Part shown: in pieces, positions 29,496 to 39,770 of the stretch
Numbering within the stretch: position 1 is the stretch's first letter
Layout: each line of letters starts with the position of its first letter
Assembly: GCA_903832635.1 (NCBI GenBank)
Contig: CAILCF010000001.1
Span: forward strand, 186,001-250,000
Origin: an uncultured bacterium
Lineage (GTDB): Bacteria; Patescibacteriota; Saccharimonadia; Saccharimonadales; Saccharimonadaceae
Reading direction: 5' to 3'
Length of the DNA stretch: 64,000 bases
Notes under the pieces: model-generated
What the model saw: the letters and a program-made list of their open reading frames with translations, nothing else
Told to the model about the DNA's origin: nothing
The model's database searches: none
Position numbers and translations under genes: made by a program

Positions 29496-29929
29496 TGCAG
29501 CTCATAGTGAGGGGAATAATTAATATAAGAAATTATATTGAAAAACTATTCAAACATAGGGAAGTGCGTTTTTTGTTCGTCGGCGTTATAAATACTATCG
29601 TCGGCTTCGGAGTTTTTGCTATATTTGTGGCGCTTGGTCTTCCTTATCTAATCGCCAACACGTTTTCGACTATCATAGGTGTGCTAAATAGCTATTTATG
29701 GAATAGATTTTTTACTTTCAAGAGCAAAAATCGGGCTTTAGACGAGATTATTCGGTTCTCGTTCGTGTACTTTGTTAGCTATTGCTTCGGCATGCTCTTC
29801 CTGTGGGTGATAGTCGGCAAGATGGGCGTGAATACGTATTTTGCGGGTGCTTTGAATATATTTGTTACGATGTTAATTAGCTGGTTTGGGCACAAAAACT
29901 TTAGCTTCAAAGCTAAGAAAGTAATTTAG
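29495..29929 (+). CDS. GtrA family protein
   Basis: REVRFLFVGVINTIVGFGVFAIFVALGLPYLIANTFSTIIGVLNSYLWNRFFTFKSK. Confidence 0.88.
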   Translation: MQLIVRGIINIRNYIEKLFKHREVRFLFVGVINTIVGFGVFAIFVALGLPYLIANTFSTIIGVLNSYLWNRFFTFKSKNRALDEIIRFSFVYFVSYCFGMLFLWVIVGKMGVNTYFAGALNIFVTMLISWFGHKNFSFKAKKVI

Positions 29930-29977
29930 CACCGCTAGTCGTTCCTATAGATGGACAGTGAAAATGTCCCAAAATTA

Positions 29978-30178
29978 TTACTCTTGCCACTTCTCCCAAG
30001 GATGCGTGCTTGATGATGTAGTTAATGACACTCCGTCATTCACTAACACTATTTCTGCGGAGGAGGAACTTGTTTTGAATATTTTGGCAGCGTCGGGGAT
30101 AACGCCACCAATCAAACCTGCCTCTTTCCAGGCTGGCATAACTACACATACCCACAAGGGCGCACTATTTTTCCTCAT
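29978..30178 (-). pseudogene. Remnant of a GT2 glycosyltransferase N-terminus
   Basis: VCVVMPAWKEAGLIGGVIPDAAKIF...AEIVLVNDGVSL resembles (I/V)VMPAYNEA.LI..VI...EIV.V.DGS.D.T, then stops. Confidence 0.5.
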
Positions 30179-30200
30179 ATCAGATTTATTCTATTTGTTT

Positions 30201-31046
30201 TCAGAGATACTCGCCATAACCGGATTTTTTGAGAGGTTCGGCAAGTTCAGACAGTTGGGTTTTATCAATAAAACCTTCTTTATATGCAGCTAGTTCGGGG
30301 CTACCGATTATTTGACCGGTTCGGGTTTGAACGACACGGATGTAGTCAGCAGCGTCAGTCATACTGTTAATTGTCCCGGTGTCAAGCCAAACATCGCCTT
30401 CATCAAGTGTTGTGACAGACAACTTTCCGCGGTTTAGATATTCTTCGTTGACTGCGGTAATTTCTAGTTCACCACGCGCGCTTGGTTTGATGGTTTTCGC
30501 AATTTGAATGACGTCATTGTCATAAAAATATAAACCGACAACTGCATAATTAGATTTCGGATTTGCGGGTTTTTCTTCGATAGAAAGTGCCTTGCCATTG
30601 CCATCGAGTTCAACTACGCCATAACTTTTTGGATCTGAAACTTCGTATGCAAATACAATTCCACCATCTGGGTCAGAGCATTTTTTTAGCGATTCGCTTA
30701 GTCTGTGACCGTGGAATATATTGTCGCCAAGTATCAATGCTACTTTGTCATTACCAATAAAATCCTCGCCAATAATAAATGCCTGAGCCAATCCGTCGGG
30801 GGAAGGCTGAACTGCATATTGCAGGTTAATACCCCACTGCGACCCGTCGCCAAGCAGGCGCTGAAATTGCGATTGATCATCAAGCGTGGTGATTATCAGA
30901 ATGTCATTAATATTGGCAGAAATCAGAGTTGTCAGCGGGTAATATATCATCGGCTTGTCATAAATTGGCATAATTTGTTTGCTAATTCCTTTTGTAATCG
31001 GCCAAAGCCTTGTTCCTGAACCGCCTGCTAGAATAATACCTTTCAT
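30201..31046 (-). CDS. rmlA: Glucose-1-phosphate thymidylyltransferase (start revised to 31046)
   Basis: [38 protein letters not shown]. Confidence 0.95.
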   Translation of the reverse strand: MKGIILAGGSGTRLWPITKGISKQIMPIYDKPMIYYPLTTLISANINDILIITTLDDQSQFQRLLGDGSQWGINLQYAVQPSPDGLAQAFIIGEDFIGNDKVALILGDNIFHGHRLSESLKKCSDPDGGIVFAYEVSDPKSYGVVELDGNGKALSIEEKPANPKSNYAVVGLYFYDNDVIQIAKTIKPSARGELEITAVNEEYLNRGKLSVTTLDEGDVWLDTGTINSMTDAADYIRVVQTRTGQIIGSPELAAYKEGFIDKTQLSELAEPLKKSGYGEYL

Positions 31047-31152
31047 CCCGTTAGAGCTCCTTTGATAGTTTATCGTTAGCAATAATAATTCGTTTTATTC
31101 GCATATATATTAGATTTAAGTAAGTATATTGAAAAGTTCTAACGGGATTCAT
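31047..31152 (-). repeat. Palindromic start-codon element, locus 3 (33-aa u[36 protein letters not shown])
   Basis: CCCGTTAGAGCT 31047-31058 / AGTTCTAACGGG 31135-31146; ATG-to-ATG length 106 bp; ends homologous to locus 2. Confidence 0.78.
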
Positions 31153-31430
31153 ACTAGAGCTCCTTTAAAATATTCTTTAATTCTATTGTTAACATATCTT
31201 TTACCCATTCCTGTTTTTAAATAACGCTCTCTGGCAAAAGCATCTTTTTTATTCAAACTGGCTTCGTAATAGATAAGTTCATATGGACCACGACCCTTTG
31301 TGTATGGGCTTTTGCCTTCATTATGTTCAGCAAATCTTTTACGTAAGTCAGACGTACATCCAGTATACCAATTATTGCTCTTCAAGCTCTTGAGCACATA
31401 AACATAATGGAAAGCTCTAACGGGATTCAT
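31149..31430 (-). CDS. GIY-YIG domain endonuclease, with ends matching the palindromic elements
   Basis: YVYVLKSLKSNNWYTGCTSDLRKRFAEHNEGKSPYTKGRGPYELIYYEASLNKKDAFARERYLKTGMGKRYVNNRIKEYF; starts ATGAATCCCGTTAGAGC. Confidence 0.92.
   Translation of the reverse strand: MNPVRAFHYVYVLKSLKSNNWYTGCTSDLRKRFAEHNEGKSPYTKGRGPYELIYYEASLNKKDAFARERYLKTGMGKRYVNNRIKEYFKGALV
31149..31430 (-). mobile_element. Candidate autonomous copy of the CCCGTTAGA/TCTAACGGG element family carrying the GIY-YIG gene
   Basis: ATGAATC on both sides; begins ATGAATCCCGTTAGAGC, ends AAAGGAGCTCTA; sits between rmlCD stop and rmlA start. Confidence 0.5.
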
Positions 31431-32901
31431 CCCTTTGCCTCCCTTCTTTTTCTAAATAATTTTTCAACGATTTTCGCCAATCAGTTGGGACAAAGCCCGT
31501 AGTCTTTATTTTATCAAGATTTAAGGTGCTTTGTAATGGCCGCGGTGATATGTATGATTTACCTTCGTAATATTGTTCGGTTGAAACACCTGTGACTTCA
31601 TCGCGACTGTGACCGGACAGTTCGTAAACGTCAGCTGCAATGTTAGCCCAACTGACAGATTCGCCATCGCCGGATATGTTATAGGTGCCATATGGTAGGT
31701 GGTAGGTGGTAGGTGGTAGGTGGCCAGCAGTTGGAGGATAGGAAATGGGAGTAAGCAGGTGTTTGATTCCTCGCGCCAAATCGTCCGTAAAGGTAAGTCG
31801 GCCGACTTGGTCATTGACGACATTTGGTTTGACGCCTTTTTCGGCAAGTGATTGCATAGTTCTAACAAAGTTGTTACCATCGCCAATTACCCAACTAGCG
31901 CGGGCAATATAATGTTTCGGGACCATAGCAGCGGCAATATCACCGGCTGCCTTGGTTTGGGCATAAACTCCAAGCGGACTGAACGTTTCGCTTTCGTTAT
32001 GCTCGGCTTTGGTACCGTCAAATACATAATCACTGGAAACGTGAACAAGTGTAATGCTGTGTTTGGTAGCAATTTTCCCAAGGTTGGCAACAGCTTCAGC
32101 GTTTAGTTTCCAAGCAGCTTCGCGACCTTCGGGGGTTTCTGCCAAATCGACAGCAGTGTAGGCTGCGACGTTGATAATTGTTTCGTATTGACGCCATGGT
32201 CTGGCATTTTCAAGTTCCGGGCTGGTAATATCCAGTTCCTGATAGTCCGTAAATTCGGCATCAGGAAATTCAATTTGCAAGGCACGACCTAATTGGCCGT
32301 TCGAGCCGGTTATAAGCGTTCGTTTTGGCTTCATTGGCACAACTTCGGACAGACGAGGATGGATCTTATCCTTGTCAGATAGTTCTGCCTGGTCAAGTGG
32401 AATTGGCCAATCGACGGCCACCGTTTCGTCAGCAAGGTTCAGAAATGTGTAATCTGCGTCTGCGCTCCAGTGGTCATTAACCAAATAAGTGTATACCGTG
32501 TTTTCTTCCAGTGCCTGAAAACCGTTTCCAACACCGCGAGGAGCAAATACTGCCTTGGTTGGATCAAGTTCGGCGGTGAAAACCTTGCCGAAACTATCAC
32601 CCTGACGTAAATCGACCCAGGCGCCAAAAATTCGTCCAGACCCGACTGAAATAAATTTATCCCATGGCTCAGCGTGGATACCGCGGGTTACTCCTAATTC
32701 GGCATTAAAAGAGATATTGTTTTGGACAACATCAAATTCCGGTAGGCCAAGTTTGGTCATTTTTTCCTGCTGATAATTTTCCTTGAACCAGCCGCGCGAA
32801 TCGCCATGAACCGGTAAATCAGCAATCAAAAGACCGGGAATTGGCGTTTCATGAAAAGCCAGAACTTTTTCGAATTCAAGCTCGCCTTTTTCAATAGTCA
32901 T
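31417..32901 (-). CDS. rmlCD: Fused dTDP-4-dehydrorhamnose 3,5-epimerase / dTDP-4-dehydrorhamnose reductase (start revised to 32901)
   Basis: RmlC-like HGDSRGWFKENYQ...RGIHAEPWDKFISVGSGRIFGAWVDLR; RmlD-like RTLITGSNGQLGRALQIEF...INVAAYTAVDLAE...VSSDYVFDGTK. Confidence 0.92.
   Translation of the reverse strand: MTIEKGELEFEKVLAFHETPIPGLLIADLPVHGDSRGWFKENYQQEKMTKLGLPEFDVVQNNISFNAELGVTRGIHAEPWDKFISVGSGRIFGAWVDLRQGDSFGKVFTAELDPTKAVFAPRGVGNGFQALEENTVYTYLVNDHWSADADYTFLNLADETVAVDWPIPLDQAELSDKDKIHPRLSEVVPMKPKRTLITGSNGQLGRALQIEFPDAEFTDYQELDITSPELENARPWRQYETIINVAAYTAVDLAETPEGREAAWKLNAEAVANLGKIATKHSITLVHVSSDYVFDGTKAEHNESETFSPLGVYAQTKAAGDIAAAMVPKHYIARASWVIGDGNNFVRTMQSLAEKGVKPNVVNDQVGRLTFTDDLARGIKHLLTPISYPPTAGHLPPTTYHLPYGTYNISGDGESVSWANIAADVYELSGHSRDEVTGVSTEQYYEGKSYISPRPLQSTLNLDKIKTTGFVPTDWRKSLKNYLEKEGRQRDESR
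31694..31758. repeat. Heptamer array inside rmlD: four perfect GGTAGGT copies (31694-31721) followed by degenerate units
   Basis: ggtaggt x4 then ...ggaggat|aggaaat|gggagta. Confidence 0.9.
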
Positions 32902-32906
32902 ATAGT

Positions 32907-34945
<2,039 letters not shown>

Positions 34946-34971
34946 CGGTTGTTTATTGTAACACGGGAAAT

Positions 34972-35006
34972 AGTAGGTGGTATATGGTAGGTAGTAGATG
35001 GTATGG
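34972..35006. repeat. Heptamer array, GGTAGGT class
   Basis: agtaggt|ggtatat|ggtaggt|agtagat|ggtatgg. Confidence 0.8.
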
Positions 35007-35040
35007 GTTCGCCGTATGGCGAATGGGTTATAATAGGTAC

Positions 35041-36084
35041 ATGATTACAGTTATTATTGCCGGTGGGTCGGGTACCCGTCTTTGGCCGCTATCAACCTCT
35101 AAATACCCAAAACATTTATTAAATTTAACCGGAAAACGCACATTATTACAGACAGCATATGACCGTGCCTCAAAAGTAAGCGATACGGTGTATATTGTTA
35201 CGGAAGCCGGTCATTCCGACCTGGTGCGCGGGCAACTACCGGAACTGCCTGAAACGGCATTTTTAATCGAACCGGGCCGACGTGGCACGGCGCACTGCAT
35301 TATTTTTGCGTTGGATGTAATAGCCAGAAACCATGACCATGACGAGCCGATTGCATTTATTCATTCCGACCACCATATCCGCGACGTTGGCGGATTTGCC
35401 CGATCTTTTTCGACAGCGGCAAAAGTATCAGTCGATAATAACCAAATTACACTGATTGGTATCGAACCAACCTTCCCATCAACAGGATTTGGATATATCG
35501 AACGCAATGGCGTAATCAGCGCCGGTAAAGGCGTCTTTAACGTCAAATCCTTCAAGGAAAAGCCAGACTTTGAAACCGCAAAACAGTATATTGAATCAGG
35601 TAATTATTTGTGGAACTGCGGTTATTTTGTCGGTTCGGTCAATACTTTCCTATACGAAATGAAACTGTCCGCCCCGGATTTACAAAAACACTTCGAAAAA
35701 CTGGAATCAATCGCAAAAGTCGGAAGTATTGAGTATAACGACGCATATCTGTCGTTTGACAGCCAAGTAATTGATATTGCCCTGATTGAAAAAGCCAAAA
35801 GCTTGGCGGTCGTGGCCGCTAGTTTTGATTGGATGGATATTGGGTCGTTCAAGGATTTACACGACGTTGTACCTCAGGATGAAAAAGGTAATTACTTTTA
35901 CGGTGATAACATCCACGCAATTGACGTCGAAAATGTATTTGTACGGAACGAAGAGGGCGAAAAACCGGTTGCCGTTATTGGACTGGACAACATCGTAGTC
36001 GTGAATACACCTGATGGCATATTAATATCCCGAAAAGACGTCAGTCATCGGACAGGGGAGGTGGCGAAGAAATTACACCAGTAA
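35041..36084 (+). CDS. manC: Mannose-1-phosphate guanylyltransferase (start revised to 35041)
   Basis: [49 protein letters not shown] 6 nt upstream of ATG. Confidence 0.9.
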   Translation: MITVIIAGGSGTRLWPLSTSKYPKHLLNLTGKRTLLQTAYDRASKVSDTVYIVTEAGHSDLVRGQLPELPETAFLIEPGRRGTAHCIIFALDVIARNHDHDEPIAFIHSDHHIRDVGGFARSFSTAAKVSVDNNQITLIGIEPTFPSTGFGYIERNGVISAGKGVFNVKSFKEKPDFETAKQYIESGNYLWNCGYFVGSVNTFLYEMKLSAPDLQKHFEKLESIAKVGSIEYNDAYLSFDSQVIDIALIEKAKSLAVVAASFDWMDIGSFKDLHDVVPQDEKGNYFYGDNIHAIDVENVFVRNEEGEKPVAVIGLDNIVVVNTPDGILISRKDVSHRTGEVAKKLHQ

Positions 36085-36089
36085 TTTCT

Positions 36090-36124
36090 GGTAATTGGTA
36101 GGTAGTATATGGTAGGTAGTAAGG
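36090..36124. repeat. Heptamer array, GGTAGGT class
   Basis: ggtaatt|ggtaggt|agtatat|ggtaggt|agtaagg. Confidence 0.8.
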
Positions 36125-36221
36125 TTAGGAAAATTGTAATTGTTAGTATTTGGGTAGGGTAATAATAATTACAGAATATGCAATCTGATTAAAAGCTTAG
36201 ATTTAGGTGTATAATATAAAC

Positions 36222-36827
36222 ATGGTTTATAACAAAAAATTACGCTGCGGAGTATTCATTGACAGCTCTAATGTTCTTTGGGGATCATTAAATATGGATA
36301 TGGCCGACAGATGGTTCGTTGACTATAAAAAGATTAAAAGCTATCTTAAACACAATTATAAGCCACAGTTTTACAGATTTTTTGGAGCAGTCGATACAAA
36401 ACCGAAAACACCCATATTCGTCAAAAAAGCTGCGATACAAGCAAAGATGTACGCAAAGCTTGAAGGAATGGGCTACGATGTCATAGTTAAACCTCTAAAA
36501 TACATTAGACAAGATGACGGTACTTTTAAGACTAAAGGCGATATGGATGTTGAGCTTTCGATGTCCGCCATGGATGCGATAGATGATCTAGATACATTTA
36601 TACTGTTTGGCGGTGATTGTGATTACCATGCACTCATTCAAAAATTACACGCACTGGGTAAACATATTCGTATCTATTCTTTCGATGGTTTACTCTCGTG
36701 GGAGTTGCGAACGTTCGCAATGAAGAACACCAGGTGTAGTTTTAAGACGCTAGATAGTTTGAGAGATAAAATTGAATATACTAGACCATTGACAAATAAT
36801 ATAACGAGGGGTAAGATAATAAAGTAA
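36222..36827 (+). CDS. NYN domain protein (start revised to 36222)
   Basis: GVFIDSSNVLWGSL...KGDMDVELSMSAMDAIDDLDTFILFGGDCDYHALIQKLHALGKHIRIYS. Confidence 0.85.
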   Translation: MVYNKKLRCGVFIDSSNVLWGSLNMDMADRWFVDYKKIKSYLKHNYKPQFYRFFGAVDTKPKTPIFVKKAAIQAKMYAKLEGMGYDVIVKPLKYIRQDDGTFKTKGDMDVELSMSAMDAIDDLDTFILFGGDCDYHALIQKLHALGKHIRIYSFDGLLSWELRTFAMKNTRCSFKTLDSLRDKIEYTRPLTNNITRGKIIK

Positions 36828-36833
36828 GATTTT

Positions 36834-36862
36834 ACCCGCTCCTCGGAGCGGGGTTCTTGTTT
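36834..36862 (+). terminator. Intrinsic terminator
   Basis: CCCGCTCC-TCGG-AGCGGGG then T-rich; second hairpin CCCGACGC..GCGTCGGG near 36894-36913. Confidence 0.7.
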
Positions 36863-37044
36863 GTTTATTTGATGGGATTTATAAAATCAAGGCCCGACGC
36901 CAGAAGCGTCGGGTATGTACCTAAATAATACATCAAAACAAAAGAGTATTCAATACCTCGTGGCACAGAGGTGTTAATTTGTTGAAAAAACATAAGCAAA
37001 AAAGGATTGAAATTAAGAAGGTTTTATAGTATAATAGTACGAGC

Positions 37045-37248
37045 ATGAAAAAACAAAACACCGCAAACAACGGTCGAGCACAGGCCACTAGGGCAGCTAT
37101 AGGCTCTATCCGCTGCGAGGGTCTGCGACCGAGTACCAATACCAGTAAACATTTGCGAAATTATTCATCAGGTAAAATATCGGCCAGTCAATTGCATGAA
37201 AGTGTGATGGGCGTCGTCGAGTCACTTTTAGCGCGTTCCAATAGATAA
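37045..37248 (+). CDS. VbhA-like Fic antitoxin
   Basis: SIRCEGLRPS matches the (S/T)xxxE(G/N) Fic-inhibitory motif; followed by YSSGKISASQLHESVMGVV; directly upstream of fic. Confidence 0.75.
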   Translation: MKKQNTANNGRAQATRAAIGSIRCEGLRPSTNTSKHLRNYSSGKISASQLHESVMGVVESLLARSNR

Positions 37249-37254
37249 TAGATT

Positions 37255-37845
37255 ATGGCTTATCAGCTAGAAAAAGACCCTTATATCGATCCAGATACGG
37301 TGGTACTAAGGAATCTATTCGGAGCCAAAGATTTTAAAACTTTGAGTCAAATAGAAGCCGAAATAACCGTTGCCGTCATCGCTACCCTTGGCGATCATCC
37401 GATACCGGGGAATTTTGATTTGGAACACCTTCAGGCGATTCATAAGCGTCTGTTTGCCAGTATTTATGACTGGGCCGGGAAACTGCGCACAGTTGAAATG
37501 GCCAAGGATAATACCCGATTTGCACCGATTGAGTATCTGGCGCAAGCTGCCGATAATTTATTTGATGAACTGAAATCGGAAAACTATTTGGATAATTTAG
37601 ACAATAAAATATATATACAGCGGTTTGCTCACTATTATTCCGAAGTTAATATTTTACATCCGTTTCGTGAGGGTAATGGGCGAGCCGAACGAGTGTTTTT
37701 CTCACTGCTGGCGCAGCGTACCGGGCGCCACGTTGCTTGGGATTTATTAGACCCGGAACAGGCGATTCAAGCGTGTATATCAGCGTATAATGGTGACGAG
37801 GGTCAATTAGTAAAACTGCTGACTCCTTTACTTTCAAAAAATTAA
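37255..37845 (+). CDS. fic: Fic family protein (canonical HPFREGNGRAER)
   Basis: HPFREGNGRAERVFFSLLAQRTG. Confidence 0.93.
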   Translation: MAYQLEKDPYIDPDTVVLRNLFGAKDFKTLSQIEAEITVAVIATLGDHPIPGNFDLEHLQAIHKRLFASIYDWAGKLRTVEMAKDNTRFAPIEYLAQAADNLFDELKSENYLDNLDNKIYIQRFAHYYSEVNILHPFREGNGRAERVFFSLLAQRTGRHVAWDLLDPEQAIQACISAYNGDEGQLVKLLTPLLSKN

Positions 37846-37860
37846 TTAGTAAGGAATAAT

Positions 37861-39696
37861 ATGTGCGGAATAGTCGGATGCGTCGGTGAAAAACAGGCAA
37901 GAAATTATTTAATTAGTGGGTTACACCGTTTGGAATACCGCGGCTATGATTCGGCCGGAATTGTTACGATTGGAACGGACAATAAGGCAACGCTGTTGCG
38001 GGCAAAAGGTAAGGTTTCTAAATTAGAAGAGCTAGTAAGTTCAATTCGCCGTACGGCGAAACCATCAACCGACAAAATCGGTATCGGTCATACCAGATGG
38101 GCTACGCATGGTGAACCATCCGAAAAAAATGCTCATCCGCACAAAGCCGGTGACATTTATCTGGTACATAACGGCATTATAGAGAATTATAAAGAATTAA
38201 AAGCTGAAATTAAGAATCACAAATTCATTACAGACACTGACACGGAAGTTTTGGCGGCGCTGATTGATTCCTTATATGATCAAAATACCACTTTGGCGGA
38301 TGCTGTCAACCAAGCATTAAAACTGGTTGCTGGCACATACGGTATTGCGGTTATTTCGGTTCGTAATCCTGATGAAATTGTTGTAGCCAGGTCCGGTAGT
38401 CCGCTGATTATCGGTGTTGGCGACAACGAGACATATATTGCCAGTGACGCATCAGCCCTGATTGGTTTTACGGACAAGGCAATTTATCTAAACGATGGCG
38501 AAATGGCAATTTGCCGTGGTGACAGTGTCGAACTGAGGGATTTGTCAGCACAACCGATTTCAGCCAAAGTCGAGACCATCGAAATCGATATGCAGGCAAT
38601 TCAAAAACAAGGTTATGAGCACTTTTTATTAAAAGAAATTTGCGAGCAACCATCGACGCTTCGTTCAACCCTTAGCGGGCGGATAAATGTCAAAGACAAA
38701 GTTGCCAATTTGGGCGGGTTAAACCTTACTCCGGCAGAACTGAGAAAAATTGAGCATGTAGTTATTGTTGGTTGTGGGACAGCTTATTACGCCGGACTGC
38801 TGGGAATGTATTATTTGGAACAATTAGTCGATGATCTGACAATTGACGTGGTGGCTGCATCTGAACTTCGCTATCGATCGTTTCATTTGCCAAAAGACAC
38901 AGTTGCGCTGGTTATCTCGCAATCGGGCGAAACGGCAGATACATTGGCTTGTCTGCGTGAGATAAAACGCCGAGGAATTAAAACCTTGGGCGTAGTCAAT
39001 GTCGTCGGATCCACAATTGCCCGCGAAGTTGATGGTGGTGTATATGTTCATGCCGGCCCGGAAATATCAGTTGCCTCGACCAAAGCCTTTACATCGCAAG
39101 TTGCTGCGCTGACTATTTTTGGTATTCAGCTGGCCCAAGCAAAAGGTGCGGATTTACAAAGCGTATCTAAATACATTGAGGAACTGGCAAAATTACCAGA
39201 CGAGATTGATAAAATTGTTTCAAAAGACAAAGAAAAAATCGCCAAAATCGCCAAAAGGTATGCAAAATATGAACACGCACTTTATTTTGGGCGCGATACG
39301 CTTTATCCGGTTGCGATGGAAGGCGCTTTGAAATTAAAAGAAATTTCGTATATTCAAGCCGAAGGTTATGCGGCGGGCGAATTAAAACACGGACCGATTG
39401 CACTAATTGATGATTCGTTTTTTGAAGTTGCACTATTAATTGACAATTGGCTTTTCGATAAAAGCCTTAGCACGTTGGAAGAAGTCAACGCCAGAGGTGG
39501 ACATATTTTTGTTATCACTAACAGTAAAAAGGCGATAAAAGCCGAAGAAATAATCCGGATAAATACCAAGCTGGATATTCTGGCACCCGTTTTAATCAAC
39601 GTCGTTCAGCAATTATTTGCATATTATGTAGCTGTAGCGCGTGGCAACGACGTTGACCAACCACGGAACCTGGCTAAGAGCGTCACTGTAGAGTGA
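37861..39696 (+). CDS. glmS: Glutamine--fructose-6-phosphate aminotransferase
   Basis: MCGIVGCVGEKQARNYLISGLHRLEYRGYDSAGI, two SIS domains, LAKSVTVE end. Confidence 0.96.
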   Translation: MCGIVGCVGEKQARNYLISGLHRLEYRGYDSAGIVTIGTDNKATLLRAKGKVSKLEELVSSIRRTAKPSTDKIGIGHTRWATHGEPSEKNAHPHKAGDIYLVHNGIIENYKELKAEIKNHKFITDTDTEVLAALIDSLYDQNTTLADAVNQALKLVAGTYGIAVISVRNPDEIVVARSGSPLIIGVGDNETYIASDASALIGFTDKAIYLNDGEMAICRGDSVELRDLSAQPISAKVETIEIDMQAIQKQGYEHFLLKEICEQPSTLRSTLSGRINVKDKVANLGGLNLTPAELRKIEHVVIVGCGTAYYAGLLGMYYLEQLVDDLTIDVVAASELRYRSFHLPKDTVALVISQSGETADTLACLREIKRRGIKTLGVVNVVGSTIAREVDGGVYVHAGPEISVASTKAFTSQVAALTIFGIQLAQAKGADLQSVSKYIEELAKLPDEIDKIVSKDKEKIAKIAKRYAKYEHALYFGRDTLYPVAMEGALKLKEISYIQAEGYAAGELKHGPIALIDDSFFEVALLIDNWLFDKSLSTLEEVNARGGHIFVITNSKKAIKAEEIIRINTKLDILAPVLINVVQQLFAYYVAVARGNDVDQPRNLAKSVTVE

Positions 39697-39701
39697 CGCT
39701 T

Positions 39702-39768
39702 GGTAGGTGGTAGATAGTATATGGTAAATAGTAGGGGCCAATAGCCAATAGCTGCATTCCAAATGCCA
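39702..39768. repeat. Heptamer array, mixed classes
   Basis: ggtaggt|ggtagat|agtatat|ggtaaat|agtaggg then ccaatag|ccaatag|ctgcatt|ccaaatg|ccaaact. Confidence 0.8.
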
Positions 39769-39770
39769 AA

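Noticed and set aside
29958-30293. 111-aa plus-strand ORF
   Set aside because: Antisense to the GT2 remnant and the rmlA 3' end; the minus reading matches a GT2 consensus
34984-35040. N-terminal extension of manC (MVGSRWYGFAVWRMGYNRY)
   Set aside because: Translated heptamers and palindrome; TATAAT and ATG 35041 fit a leaderless start at MITVIIAGG
39679-39700. AGCGTCACT-GTAG-AGTGACGCT hairpin as glmS terminator
   Set aside because: Overlaps the stop codon and lacks a T-tract; perfect stem is real but terminator function is unsupported
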